59,482 nt of DNA from Acaryochloris sp. IP29b_bin.148. Its GTDB lineage: Bacteria > Cyanobacteriota > Cyanobacteriia > Thermosynechococcales > Thermosynechococcaceae. The notes beneath the pieces are model-generated. The model was not told the DNA's origin, made no database searches, and saw nothing but the letters and a program-made list of their open reading frames with translations. The stretch is taken from contig NZ_JANQOY010000030.1 of assembly GCF_028285565.1 (NCBI RefSeq), positions 1 through 59,482 of the forward strand. The letters are read 5' to 3'. The translations under genes were made by a program, and so were the position numbers. This document shows, piece by piece, positions 19,006 to 28,464 of this stretch; position 1 is the first letter of the stretch; each line of letters starts with the position of its first letter.

Positions 19006-21213
19006 TTATGAGTTAGCCTTTTTTTTCACTTTCTTTTTAGGGGTAGAAGCTTGCTCAGTCTCATCCTCTCCATAATAATCTTTCGCGTAATAATAATAGT
19101 AGCTGTCAGGCTCATTTTCGGGGATCACCCCATTAATGACTAGCCCTAACACCTTCTGACCTGACTTTTCTAAGGTCTCTTTTGAGGATTGAGCAGACCC
19201 CGAATCCACCAGGCCAGGGCGAGTGACCAGCAGAATGCCATCCGTCATTTTGCCGAGTAATAGAGCATCTGCAGCGACTGCTAAGGGTGGAGAATCGATC
19301 AAGACATAATCGTAAGCCTGATGAAATTCTTCCAACAACACAGCCATATGATGCGAGTCAATCAGAGGGACAGGATTAGGGGGAATTACCCCAGCCGTCA
19401 GGATATCTAAATTGTCATCTTCTTCCCGAACCGCATCTAACCAGCCTCGTTTTTCGACAAGGACATTACTCAATCCCACCGTATTTGGCAACTCCCAAAC
19501 TTGGTGTTGGGAAGGACGACGCAAATCCGCATCAATGACAAGAACTCGATTCCCCAACTCCACAAGCGCCAAGGCCAAATTTGCCACAACCGTTGATTTG
19601 CCCTCCTTCGGAATGGAGCTGGTGATGACAAATACCTGGACTTGATGATCAGAACTCAAAAACTTAAGATTCGCTTGCAACATTCGGTAGGATTCACTCA
19701 CCGATGAGCGAGGATTATCGCGAACAATCAAGTCAGGGGTGGGCCGATCTAAACCTTTGCGCGACACTTTCTCCGCATCTTTGAGAAACGGGATATTCCC
19801 CAACACGGTGTACTGAAATGTATCTTTGGCTTCTTGTACCGTTTTAATGGAGGTATCCAAGGCTTCTAATAACAGAGCGGTCCCAATCCCTAGCAGACTG
19901 CCAAATAACAACCCCACTGCTAAGTTAAAGGCTTTGCGAGGCGCAATAGGTGTTTTAGGTAATGACGCTGCCGCGACGATGCGAACATTTCCGATATTTT
20001 GATTTTCACTAATTTGGATTTGCTGTAAAGCTTTTAAAAGACCTTCATAGGTGGTGTGAGCCACCAGCTGATCCCGTTCGATGGCTACTAACTGTTGTTC
20101 TAGCCTAGGCAAAAATTTCTGATTACGCTTATAGGTATTTTGGTTCTTGGTGAGAGCAATGGCCTGTTGCTCTAGCCCTAGACGTTCGACTTCAGCCTCC
20201 ACCAGAGCGTCTGTCAATTGTTGTGTTGATTGGCCAGCTTGCAGATTGCGCAGGGGTTGGGAGGTCGTGTTGTTAACAACTTGCCCCACCTGTCGGCTGA
20301 GTAAAGACTGGAGTTCAGTCTGTCTATCCAAGAGCGTTAAAACGTTAGGGTGGTTGGGGCCGTATAGCGTTCGAGCTTCAGCGAGGAGGACTTCATTGGC
20401 TTGGGACTCTTCTAGAAGCTTCTGCACACCTGGAGATTGACTTAAGTCATTGACTTGTCTAGCCTCCTCAGTCGTCATCCCCAGCTTGTCACGGAGTGCC
20501 TGCGATCGCGTACTGGCTTTCACCATCTCACTTTGAATCCGAGAGAACTCGGTTTGCTGCTGGCCCGTGACTTCAGCTTGTACTCTCGCTTCTTCTTTTA
20601 AATCCGTAATGCCATTCTCTTCTTTAAACCGTCGTAACGCTAAGTCTAAACGACGCAATTTTGCAGTGACGAGAGGAACTTGTTGCTCAATATATTTGCG
20701 GGCAGAAGCCGCTTCTGCCCGGTTATTCGTAATGTTGCTAGCTCGATAATCCTGCATCAGTTGGTTAACCACCTCAACTGCTTCTTGAGGATCAAGACTT
20801 TTGTAGGCAACGTTTAAGATATCGGTATTTTTAATATTAGTGACCGTTAGTGCTTGGATAAACGTGTCTGGCTCTATAGGTTGGCCATTTGCATCCTGTA
20901 GCTTTAAAGTACTGATAGTTTGCTGAACAATGGGTGCAGAACGTAAAATCTCAGCCTCAGTGGCAATGGGATTACTGCTGGCAGATAAGGCTTCTAATCC
21001 TCCTATCCCCTTAATGTCTATGTCTGAAGTGGACGCGCCTCCTACCTCTTTCAACTGCAGTGTTCCTTCTGCTTGAAAGACGGACTTCTGCAGGAATGTT
21101 GCTAACGCTGTCAAGGTCACAACCGTTGCAAAAACAGCTGTGGCGGGGAGCCATCGACGCCTTAAGATTCGTACATAGCTTTTAATGTCGATGCTTTCGT
21201 CATCGTATTCCAT
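19006..21213 (-). CDS. Wzc-type polysaccharide co-polymerase / BY-tyrosine kinase
   Basis: Inner-membrane protein controlling chain length and export of capsule or exopolysaccharide. In order: a Wzz domain with first TM segment (about 25-50 residues in), a long coiled-coil periplasmic region (about 180-400), a GNVR-type region, a second TM segment (VGLLFGSLLGIGTALLLEAL), then a cytoplasmic BY-kinase. Walker A is SSIPKEGKST (about residue 530), Walker A' is VIDADLRRPS and Walker B is YVLIDSPPL. The C-terminus has a tyrosine cluster (SYYYYYAKDYYGEDE), the expected autophosphorylation tail, then a Lys-rich end. ATG 21213 is preferred to an in-frame TTG at 21228. A Wza-type outer-membrane exporter is not in the window. 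Confidence 0.94.
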   Translation of the reverse strand: MEYDDESIDIKSYVRILRRRWLPATAVFATVVTLTALATFLQKSVFQAEGTLQLKEVGGASTSDIDIKGIGGLEALSASSNPIATEAEILRSAPIVQQTISTLKLQDANGQPIEPDTFIQALTVTNIKNTDILNVAYKSLDPQEAVEVVNQLMQDYRASNITNNRAEAASARKYIEQQVPLVTAKLRRLDLALRRFKEENGITDLKEEARVQAEVTGQQQTEFSRIQSEMVKASTRSQALRDKLGMTTEEARQVNDLSQSPGVQKLLEESQANEVLLAEARTLYGPNHPNVLTLLDRQTELQSLLSRQVGQVVNNTTSQPLRNLQAGQSTQQLTDALVEAEVERLGLEQQAIALTKNQNTYKRNQKFLPRLEQQLVAIERDQLVAHTTYEGLLKALQQIQISENQNIGNVRIVAAASLPKTPIAPRKAFNLAVGLLFGSLLGIGTALLLEALDTSIKTVQEAKDTFQYTVLGNIPFLKDAEKVSRKGLDRPTPDLIVRDNPRSSVSESYRMLQANLKFLSSDHQVQVFVITSSIPKEGKSTVVANLALALVELGNRVLVIDADLRRPSQHQVWELPNTVGLSNVLVEKRGWLDAVREEDDNLDILTAGVIPPNPVPLIDSHHMAVLLEEFHQAYDYVLIDSPPLAVAADALLLGKMTDGILLVTRPGLVDSGSAQSSKETLEKSGQKVLGLVINGVIPENEPDSYYYYYAKDYYGEDETEQASTPKKKVKKKANS

Positions 21214-21237
21214 AGTCTTCAGCCGCAATGCTGGTCT

Positions 21238-21462
21238 TTAAATAATTGAAGTTATTGAGGTTAATTTAGCTTCCCACCCTGCAAATAGCAAATCCAGGGA
21301 AAGATCAAGATCCTGATAGAGTACCACCGATAAAAATCCTTTTAGGTCGTGACACCATACGTTGCATTTTGTTCCTGGATGAATAGAGATGAATCGATTG
21401 GGTGCGGGTGAACTGTCCGCTTGCCTAGCACACCATCCCGCCTGGAAATATCTGCCCCCCAT
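21238..21462 (-). CDS. Possible small hypothetical protein
   Basis: Open frame of 74 codons whose ATG (21460-21462) overlaps the methyltransferase stop codon by one base. No domain, signal peptide or membrane segment is recognised; it contains four Cys and several Trp. It may be chance, because this stretch should also hold the promoter of the Wzc-type gene. Reported only because of the tight start/stop overlap with the upstream gene. Confidence 0.25.
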   Translation of the reverse strand: MGGRYFQAGWCARQADSSPAPNRFISIHPGTKCNVWCHDLKGFLSVVLYQDLDLSLDLLFAGWEAKLTSITSII

Positions 21463-22427
21463 TAGGTTGACCGGTTAAGCCTTGAGGTTGGCACCGTATT
21501 TCGCTCCCAAAAGATTCCTTGCGCTAACCCTTGAATTCTAGGGTCGGCATCCGCTAGCTCTAAACGACGCTCCGCCCATAGACAATATTCTAGGTTGATA
21601 TCAATGCCCCAATACTGCCGACCTAGCTTCTTGGCAACGACAGAGGTGGTTCCACTTCCCAAAAAGGGATCTAGAACCAGATCCCCAGGATTGCTACTGG
21701 CCAGCACCAGCTTAGCCAGTAGTTTTTCGCTTTTTTGAGTGGGATGATCGGTGTTTTCCGGCATTGACCAGAACGGAATCGAAATATCTGTCCATAGGTT
21801 AGAGGGATAGGTATCTCTAAAGTTGCCTTGAGTGGTCTGCACCCAATCCTTGGGAGAACCATCATGATGTCGATAGGGAGCGAGTACTTTTCTCCGCTGC
21901 TTGACTGCCTGACAGTTGAAGGTATAGGTATTGGAGGCCGTGCAAAACCAGATATCTTCACTGGCGTTTTTCCAGTTGGAGCGAGCGCCTCGCCCTTTTT
22001 CTCGCTCCCAGGTAATTCGATTGCGAACATGGAAATGCGTATGGGCAACCGTAAAAATTGAGGTTGAGGTAAACCAATCTCCACAAATATAGATGGAGGC
22101 GCTCGGTTTCAACAGCGGTTTGAGGGTTGAACAGATGTGGTCTAACCAGTCGGTATAAGCAGAAACAGATTGCTTCACAAAGGTTTGACCATTGAACGTC
22201 TTATTGAGGTTATAGGGAGGATCGAGAATCAATAAGTCGATGCTGTCTTGGGGGAGGTGAGGGGCAAAGTCTAGGCAGTTTCCTTGAAGCGTCTGGTTAG
22301 GCGGCAATTCTGTCCCGACAATCTCTGTGACGATGTTGGCCTGCAAACGATCGCGATCGGCAGCACTTAGGGTAAGGGTGCGATTCCTGGAGGCTCTTTT
22401 TTTGGGAGACTGAGGCGGGTCCGACAT
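21462..22427 (-). CDS. Solitary site-specific DNA methyltransferase (beta-class order)
   Basis: S-adenosylmethionine-dependent DNA amino-methyltransferase (N6-adenine or N4-cytosine). The catalytic motif IV is LILDPPYNLNK (DPPY at 69-72) and comes before the SAM-binding motif I, VLDPFLGSGTTSVVAKKLG (about 250-270), the order of the beta class. At 321 residues it is a single-domain modification enzyme. No restriction endonuclease or specificity subunit is adjacent, so it is probably one of the conserved orphan methylases of cyanobacteria that act on chromosomal DNA. The target cannot be read from the sequence. It is divergent from pyrE with 72 bases between starts. Confidence 0.9.
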   Translation of the reverse strand: MSDPPQSPKKRASRNRTLTLSAADRDRLQANIVTEIVGTELPPNQTLQGNCLDFAPHLPQDSIDLLILDPPYNLNKTFNGQTFVKQSVSAYTDWLDHICSTLKPLLKPSASIYICGDWFTSTSIFTVAHTHFHVRNRITWEREKGRGARSNWKNASEDIWFCTASNTYTFNCQAVKQRRKVLAPYRHHDGSPKDWVQTTQGNFRDTYPSNLWTDISIPFWSMPENTDHPTQKSEKLLAKLVLASSNPGDLVLDPFLGSGTTSVVAKKLGRQYWGIDINLEYCLWAERRLELADADPRIQGLAQGIFWERNTVPTSRLNRST

Positions 22428-22499
22428 GGTGCGCAGCTAGAGCGGTTGATGAGGGGAGCCTAACATCTAAACTAGTAGAAGTTAGTCCCATCTCCACGA

Positions 22500-23033
22500 A
22501 TGTTGATGAACAAAGCGGATCTCGCCCAGGCCATCTATGAAACCTCCCACATCACAGGTGAGTTTCGATTGCGCTCAGGCCAAATGAGCCATGAATACTT
22601 TGACAAATATTTATTTGAAGCCGATCCGGTGTTACTGAACGCGATCACAGAACATCTAGTAGCCATGATTCCCCAACCCGTTGATGCTTTGGCAGGATTA
22701 GAAATGGGAGGGATTCCCATTGTGGCAATGTTGTCTCAACTCAGTCACATCCCTTCCTTATTCGTACGCAAGCAGGCTAAACCCTACGGCACCTGTAAGT
22801 TGGCCGAAGGTGGAGAGATCGCCGGGAAACGACTGGTGATTATTGAAGATGTGGTGACCTCAGGGGGACAAATCAAACTATCCGCTCAAGACTTACGAGC
22901 TTTGGGCGCAACGGTCACGGATGTGATGTGTGTGATTGATCGGGAGGCTGGTGGACGCGCCAGTCTTGAAGCGGACGGGTTACAGCTTCATCCATTGTTT
23001 ACGATGTCGGAATTAAAGCAATCCGTGGGTTAA
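22500..23033 (+). CDS. pyrE: Orotate phosphoribosyltransferase
   Basis: Converts orotate and PRPP to OMP in pyrimidine synthesis. The PRPP loop VVIEDVVTSGG appears as LVIIEDVVTSGGQIK near residue 120. The short form (177 residues) with FLRSGQMSHEYFDKY-like N-terminus is typical of cyanobacteria. ATG 22500 is followed by a second ATG at 22506, either of which could start. It is divergent from the methyltransferase gene. Confidence 0.94.
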   Translation: MLMNKADLAQAIYETSHITGEFRLRSGQMSHEYFDKYLFEADPVLLNAITEHLVAMIPQPVDALAGLEMGGIPIVAMLSQLSHIPSLFVRKQAKPYGTCKLAEGGEIAGKRLVIIEDVVTSGGQIKLSAQDLRALGATVTDVMCVIDREAGGRASLEADGLQLHPLFTMSELKQSVG

Positions 23034-23194
23034 GCCGATGGCTGACCCTCTCTGCCAGCCATCCTTGTCAAGGAGGAACGCTTGAGCAGTCAACCGTTAA
23101 CTGAAGTCCAGAAGTCAACCCAGGTTGAAATGAAGCACTCGTGAACCCGTTCTTTTTCTTACAACCTTTTCACAAGCTGCCAACAGTGGTGCGT

Positions 23195-24007
23195 ATGACG
23201 TTGAGATCGCCTTCCTTGATGGTTGTTTTGCTATGTCTCACCGTATTAACAGGATGTAGTCTGTTCCAGAACGCGATCAAATCTAGCGTTGACCATCTCG
23301 CCCTGGGCAATCCGAGTCAAGCCAGAGTGGTCTTGGCGAATGCCAATAACTATCTGATGAAAAAGCCCCAATTTGTTTTGTCTTACAACCGGGCTAAGGG
23401 CATTCCCAACTGGGTAAGCTGGCAGCTCGATCAAACTTGGTTAGGCGAGGTTGAGCGTCGCAATAATTTTCGAGCAGATCAAAGTTTGCCGCCGAAGTGG
23501 GAAAAGGTAGACGCGCGTGACTATTCTCGCAGTGGCTACGATCGCGGCCATATGGCCCCCTCAGGTGATCGCACCAATACTGAGGCCAATAATGCGGCCA
23601 CGTTTGTGATGACAAATATCATACCTCAGACCCCTGATAACAATCGGGGGCCTTGGGTTGACCTAGAGAATCACTGCCGGGACTTAGTGGAGGAGGGAAA
23701 AGAGCTGTTTATTATGGCCGGAGGATATGGCGAGAAAACTACGATCGCAAATGGAAAAGTAATCCCTCCCCAAAATCTTTGGAAAATCGTAGTGGTGATG
23801 GATGAAACAGATTTAGGTGTAAAGGGCATTTCACCAAACACGTCTACTATCGCCGTCGATATTCCCAATCAACAGGGCATCAAACGGCATGAGTGGCAAG
23901 ACTATCAAGTCACCATCGATAGTTTAGAGAAACAAACAGGATATGATTTTCTGTCTGATGTCCCTAAACCCATCCAAGATGTCCTCGAGAGTCGTCGCCT
24001 TCCATAA
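23195..24007 (+). CDS. DNA/RNA non-specific endonuclease, NucA-like lipoprotein
   Basis: Secreted sugar-nonspecific nuclease of the beta-beta-alpha-metal type. Counting from ATG 23195 the N-terminus is a lipoprotein signal (MVVLLCLTVLTGC with acylated Cys21). The catalytic DRGHMAPSGDRT motif has His119, and NIIPQTPDNNRGPW provides the Mg-binding Asn. Frame is open upstream to a GTG at 23141, but the 23195 start places the lipobox in the usual position. Likely function is extracellular nucleic-acid scavenging or clearance. It resembles Anabaena NucA; no NuiA-type inhibitor gene is visible nearby. Confidence 0.92.
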   Translation: MTLRSPSLMVVLLCLTVLTGCSLFQNAIKSSVDHLALGNPSQARVVLANANNYLMKKPQFVLSYNRAKGIPNWVSWQLDQTWLGEVERRNNFRADQSLPPKWEKVDARDYSRSGYDRGHMAPSGDRTNTEANNAATFVMTNIIPQTPDNNRGPWVDLENHCRDLVEEGKELFIMAGGYGEKTTIANGKVIPPQNLWKIVVVMDETDLGVKGISPNTSTIAVDIPNQQGIKRHEWQDYQVTIDSLEKQTGYDFLSDVPKPIQDVLESRRLP

Positions 24008-24182
24008 AAAGACCAGATGCAGTAAGTGAACCATCTGATACCGTTGTATTGGCTCTCGGATGCGTGTGTTGGGTGTGCTAGCACCAGCAGTATAGAAGAC
24101 TGGATATGATAGACTTCTCGGATGACGTCTATCCAGTTTTATCGGGAGTCGTCATCTATCCTCAGCTTATTTCCATCTACCT

Positions 24183-25598
24183 ATGGTGTCCCTTCAACCA
24201 GCCGATATTAATCCAAGCTCAATTGTGGATCGTTCGCCTAATCAACAAATACTGCCATTATCTGCCAAGGTTAGCGATGGAGGACAGCTGGAAGTCGGAG
24301 GATGCAGCGTTGTTGAGCTGGTCAAGCAATATGGATCGCCCCTTTATATTGTTGATGAACAAACTGTCAGAGCAGCCTGCCAGCAATATGACCAAGCCTT
24401 CAAAAACTTTTATCCAGGTCCTTCTCAAGTATTGTATGCATCCAAAGCCTGGAGCTGTATGGCCATTTGTGCTCTGGTCACCAGTGAAAACTTGGGGTTA
24501 GATGTGGTATCAGGCGGTGAACTCTATACGGCCTTGCAGGCAGGAGTTGATCCGAACAACATCTATTTTCATGGTAATAATAAATCGATTGCCGAACTGG
24601 AAATGGCCCTTGCCAGTGGTTGCACCATTGTTGCTGATAACTGGCTGGAATTAGAGCAACTGGTTGCTCTGGAGAAAGCCCAAGAAAGCCAGGGTACCGC
24701 TCCTCGCGTTATGTTGCGGATCACCCCTGGCATTGAGTGCCATACCCATGAGTATATTCGGACCGGCCATCTCGATAGTAAATTTGGCTTTGATCCCAAT
24801 CAAATTGATCAAGTTTTAAATTTTGCACAAAATAATCCTCAACTCGATTGGGTCGGATTTCACGCCCATATTGGATCTCAAATTTTTGAACTGCAACCGC
24901 ATCAAGATTTGACCAGTGTGGTTGTGAGTTGGCTCACTATGGCCCACTCTAGAAACCTCTCCATGACAGAACTTAATATTGGTGGTGGATTGGGGATGCG
25001 TTACGTTGAATCGGATGATCCACCCAGCATCACCCAGTGGTCTGAAGTGGTTTGTCAAGGCATTGTCCAAGCCTGCCAAGCTGCTCAAATCCCGCTACCC
25101 AAACTGCTCTGTGAACCTGGACGGTCTCTGATTGGTCCTGCTTGTATAACGGCATACACCGTAGGGGCTCACAAAAGTATTCCTGATATTCGCACTTACT
25201 TGACCGTAGACGGGGGGATGTCTGACAACCCTCGTCCCATTACCTATCAGTCTGTCTATAGTGCGGCCATCGCTAACCGAATGGAAACGGCTGCCACTGA
25301 AGTCGTCACCGTTGCCGGAAAACACTGTGAGTCTGGGGATGTCTTACTCAAAGATATTGCTCTCCCTGCTAGCCAACCACAAGACGTTCTCGTCGTCATG
25401 GGAACGGGCGCGTACAATTACAGCATGGCGTCCAATTACAACCGTCTACCACGACCTGCAGCCGTTCTTGTCCGTGATGGGGAGGCTAACCCAATCCTCA
25501 AGCGAGAAACGTACTCAGACCTTATTCGTCAAGATTGTCTACCTAGATATTTAGAACAATCTGTGGCTGACGAACATAATGGCAACCAAACTGGCTAA
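24183..25598 (+). CDS. lysA: Diaminopimelate decarboxylase
   Basis: PLP enzyme making lysine from meso-diaminopimelate, the last lysine step. The PLP lysine is in VLYASKAWSC; HAHIGSQIF, NIGGGLGMRY, LCEPGRSLIG and the C-terminal CESGDVLLKD are all family signatures. The 471-residue length includes an N-terminal extension typical of cyanobacteria. ATG 24183 is the first ATG of the frame. The upstream 175 bases include a 10-bp palindrome GTGCTAGCAC at 24075-24084 that might be regulatory. Confidence 0.95.
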   Translation: MVSLQPADINPSSIVDRSPNQQILPLSAKVSDGGQLEVGGCSVVELVKQYGSPLYIVDEQTVRAACQQYDQAFKNFYPGPSQVLYASKAWSCMAICALVTSENLGLDVVSGGELYTALQAGVDPNNIYFHGNNKSIAELEMALASGCTIVADNWLELEQLVALEKAQESQGTAPRVMLRITPGIECHTHEYIRTGHLDSKFGFDPNQIDQVLNFAQNNPQLDWVGFHAHIGSQIFELQPHQDLTSVVVSWLTMAHSRNLSMTELNIGGGLGMRYVESDDPPSITQWSEVVCQGIVQACQAAQIPLPKLLCEPGRSLIGPACITAYTVGAHKSIPDIRTYLTVDGGMSDNPRPITYQSVYSAAIANRMETAATEVVTVAGKHCESGDVLLKDIALPASQPQDVLVVMGTGAYNYSMASNYNRLPRPAAVLVRDGEANPILKRETYSDLIRQDCLPRYLEQSVADEHNGNQTG

Positions 25599-25681
25599 AC
25601 TAGCGATGTTTCCACTAATATTGAACTCAATATCAGTAAAGCTCAACTGATAACGGTATACGGAAAGGTTAGGCCAAAGGC

Positions 25682-26596
25682 ATGGACTGGGTGAAGGAAT
25701 GGCTGATAAACCATGACTGGGTTCAAACCTTTCGTTCCCTCGTTGATATCAGTCTCGCCTTAGCCCTGACCTACATGTTACTGCTCGTCATTGCTGAGCG
25801 GCGGACATTATGGATGGTCAGAGGGGTTGTTTTTCTGGTCTTAGCCACTGTGATCAGTAAACTGCTCCAGCTGAATTATTTAAATCAACTGCTCACCTTT
25901 CTTCTGATTGGCTCATCTGTGGCGATGGCTGTGATCTTGCAATCAGAAGTGCGTCGCTTCCTAGAACAACTGGGACGAGGTGAACTGCTGAGGATGCTGC
26001 GGCCAGCTCAGCAAGTGACTCAAAATCCCGATAATATTATTGATGAAATTGTAGATGCCGTCAAAGAACTGTCGCAAAATCGTACAGGCGCCTTACTCAT
26101 TATTGAAACGCGTAATATTCCCATTGATGAGCGGGACTTTTCGGTCCCCGGTATTAAGTTAAGTGCAGAAATTTCTCGAGAGTTAATTCAAACGATCTTT
26201 CAAACGACCACATTGCTCCATGATGGTGCCCTCCTTATCCGTGGGGACAGAATTATATCTGCGGGTGTTATTCTGCCCATTTCAGAGCAGACTGCTTCTC
26301 GCCAACTCGGTACACGTCACCGTGCTGCAATGGGCATCACCGAACGCGTTGATAATTGTGTTTGTATTGTTGTTTCTGAAGAGACAGGCTCCATCTCCCT
26401 AGCTGAGCAAGGTATTCTTAGACGCCCTTTAACAAGTAGTAAGCTGAGAGAATTGTTAGCTGATCGCTTAATCTTATCTGTGGAGAGAGAAGTGGTGACC
26501 CCTAGCTTAAGAAGTTTAGGCAGAAAAATCAGAAAACAAGTCTTTTCATTGCTTTCTCACATCTTTCCATTGCTCAGATCTCGCAAGAATATATGA
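25682..26596 (+). CDS. cdaA: Diadenylate cyclase (CdaA/DacA type)
   Basis: Synthesises the second messenger c-di-AMP from two ATP. Three predicted N-terminal membrane helices (residues about 15-85) anchor a DisA_N catalytic domain. [14 protein letters not shown] gives the DGA motif (181-183) and [11 protein letters not shown] the RHR motif (210-216). The 304-residue length is slightly longer than the Firmicute type because of a basic C-terminal tail. The stop overlaps the uppS start (ATGA at 26593). That coupling links a turgor/osmolyte signal to cell-wall lipid carrier synthesis. No CdaR homolog is adjacent. Confidence 0.95.
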   Translation: MDWVKEWLINHDWVQTFRSLVDISLALALTYMLLLVIAERRTLWMVRGVVFLVLATVISKLLQLNYLNQLLTFLLIGSSVAMAVILQSEVRRFLEQLGRGELLRMLRPAQQVTQNPDNIIDEIVDAVKELSQNRTGALLIIETRNIPIDERDFSVPGIKLSAEISRELIQTIFQTTTLLHDGALLIRGDRIISAGVILPISEQTASRQLGTRHRAAMGITERVDNCVCIVVSEETGSISLAEQGILRRPLTSSKLRELLADRLILSVEREVVTPSLRSLGRKIRKQVFSLLSHIFPLLRSRKNI

Positions 26597-27345
26597 CATT
26601 AAATTCAAGTCTTCCCATGCAGCTTCCCTCAGATTTGGATGTTCAGCGACTCCCTAAACATGTAGCCGTGATTATGGATGGTAATGGGCGGTGGGCAAAA
26701 CAAAGAGGGTTACCCAGAATTGTTGGGCATCGTCGAGGGGTAGACACGCTAAAGTCTCTCCTGCGCTGTTGTAAGGATTGGGGGGTACAAGCCTTAACTG
26801 CCTATGCCTTTTCCACCGAAAATTGGGGACGTCCGCTCGATGAAGTGGACTTCTTAATGACGCTGTTTGAAAGAGTTTTGCGTCGTGAATTGCAGGAAAT
26901 GATTGAGGAAGGTGTGCAAATCCATTTCGTCGGTGATTTAGAGGCTCTACCGCCGACATTGCAAACCGAAATACAGCGAGCCATGATGGCGACGCGAGAT
27001 AATCACACGATTCAGTTTGTGGTCGCCACGAATTATGGGGGTAGACGAGAAATCATCCAGGCTTGTCGTGACATCGCCACCAAGGTTCAGCACAATCAAC
27101 TCAGTCTTGATGACATTGATGAAAGCTTATTTGAAAGACATCTATACACAGCAGGTATCATTGATCCCGATTTATTAATCCGGACCAGTGGAGAAATGCG
27201 AGTTAGTAACTTCCTCTTGTGGCAGATGGCCTATGCAGAGCTATATGTGACTGAAACCCTGTGGCCTGATTTCGATCAGAAGGAATTTCACCAAGCACTC
27301 CAAAATTTTCAAGCCAGACATCGACGGTTTGGCAAAATATCATAG
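26593..27345 (+). CDS. uppS: Isoprenyl transferase (undecaprenyl diphosphate synthase family)
   Basis: Makes the polyprenyl carrier lipid by cis-condensation of [19 protein letters not shown] holds the catalytic Asp29; [20 protein letters not shown] and [24 protein letters not shown] complete the family pattern, of which the last is the C-terminal IPP site. The 250-residue length is standard. It overlaps cdaA by four bases and converges with the DUF3143 gene. Confidence 0.96.
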   Translation: MTLNSSLPMQLPSDLDVQRLPKHVAVIMDGNGRWAKQRGLPRIVGHRRGVDTLKSLLRCCKDWGVQALTAYAFSTENWGRPLDEVDFLMTLFERVLRRELQEMIEEGVQIHFVGDLEALPPTLQTEIQRAMMATRDNHTIQFVVATNYGGRREIIQACRDIATKVQHNQLSLDDIDESLFERHLYTAGIIDPDLLIRTSGEMRVSNFLLWQMAYAELYVTETLWPDFDQKEFHQALQNFQARHRRFGKIS

Positions 27346-27376
27346 TCGGAGAAGCATTTGAGGGAGCTTATACACC

Positions 27377-27670
27377 CTATGGTCCAGAAAAGACAGCGTC
27401 TTCAATATCTTGGCGACTGAGGGAATACTTAAAGGTTCTTTGGATATCACGCTCAGTAGGCGGCATGGACGTGTATATCACGGATAACTCCTCGATATCC
27501 AACCATATCTCTGCTGTCCAATGAGGACGCTCTATACGCCACAAATGTAGTTCCTGTGTATCTTGTTGGCACCCTTGGTTCAACAGCCACTGCTCAATCT
27601 GAGGTAGTGGGTGGTTGTACAACGGTGTTTGCGGATCAGGCAAGCACGATTCAGTCATTAGCCCACTCAT
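27377..27670 (-). CDS. DUF3143 family cyanobacterial protein
   Basis: Short cytoplasmic protein of about 94-97 residues with the family opening TPLYNHPLPQIEQWLLNQGC, then WRIERPHWTAEIWLDIEELSVIY and the closing FKYSLSRQDIEDAVFSGP. Function unknown. A J-domain gene lies 160 bases upstream on the same strand; the two are often close in cyanobacteria as far as I recall. The longer start (MSGLMTES) and the ATG three codons later are both possible. Confidence 0.85.
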   Translation of the reverse strand: MSGLMTESCLPDPQTPLYNHPLPQIEQWLLNQGCQQDTQELHLWRIERPHWTAEIWLDIEELSVIYTSMPPTERDIQRTFKYSLSRQDIEDAVFSGP

Positions 27671-27829
27671 AAAAATTTAGCGATTGAAAACGTTTTCTTG
27701 GCATTTGAGAAGGTTAATAGACAAAGATTAAGCAATCACTTGATGCTGATCACAAGACATGTTGACATGGGGGCTGCAAACGATATGTTTTACGCTCCGA
27801 CAAAGGCGTGCTAGACTCACAGCCTCAGG

Positions 27830-28291
27830 TTAAACTTGCAGGTGACCACACATATTAGTGGCGACAGGAGACCCTTGAAGCATCATATCCCCACGGGTAA
27901 ATCCTAATATTAATGCTAGTGCTAAACATCCTAGAAAAGTAAGACCCAAAATTAAAAGCGCGACAAGCTCTCCAGCAGATAAAGGCCGTTCCTGTATCTC
28001 TATCAATGACGAGATGGGTTGGGACTTAAGATGCGTCGCAGCCCGTGGTATACAGCCTTTGCTTGTAGATAGACCGAGCTGATAATCATAATTTTGTCTC
28101 AGCTCAGGGTTGCTCAGTGTGTCGTAGGCTTGCTTGAGTAGCTGAAATTTTTGAATCGCAACTTCCTGGGCGAGGGTTGTGGTGTCTGGGTGATAAACTT
28201 TGCTCTTCAGACGATATGCACAGCGAATCTCATCACTAGAGGCTTCAGGTTTAAGGTCTAACAACTGATAATAATTGAGATTCGTTGGCAT
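27830..28291 (-). CDS. J-domain protein with C-terminal membrane segment
   Basis: The N-terminal J domain (residues about 5-68) has YYQLLDLKPEASSDEIRCAYR and the HPD tripeptide in KVYHPDTT, so it should stimulate an Hsp70. A linker follows, then a hydrophobic helix LVALLILGLTFLGCLALALILGF near residues 112-134 and a short tail. The combination suggests a membrane-tethered DnaJ-like co-chaperone recruiting DnaK to the membrane. There are no zinc or client-binding domains. The dnaK operon lies some 6 kb away. Confidence 0.88.
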   Translation of the reverse strand: MPTNLNYYQLLDLKPEASSDEIRCAYRLKSKVYHPDTTTLAQEVAIQKFQLLKQAYDTLSNPELRQNYDYQLGLSTSKGCIPRAATHLKSQPISSLIEIQERPLSAGELVALLILGLTFLGCLALALILGFTRGDMMLQGSPVATNMCGHLQV

Positions 28292-28464
28292 TCGAATTCC
28301 TTAATCACTAGTACGTTCTGAGCTACCTCAATCTCAAGGGCGATACATAGCAATATTGTAAACAAGCCCAGTCACTTAGTCGACTGAGCTTGTTGATCGG
28401 AAAATGAAAGTTCGGCGATCGCAGGTGCTCACACCACACAAGGCCAGTGCACCAAGCCGGGCAC

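Noticed and set aside
24075..24084. 10-bp palindrome GTGCTAGCAC before lysA
   Set aside because: Short palindromes are expected by chance; no second site or promoter alignment, so it is mentioned only in the lysA entry.
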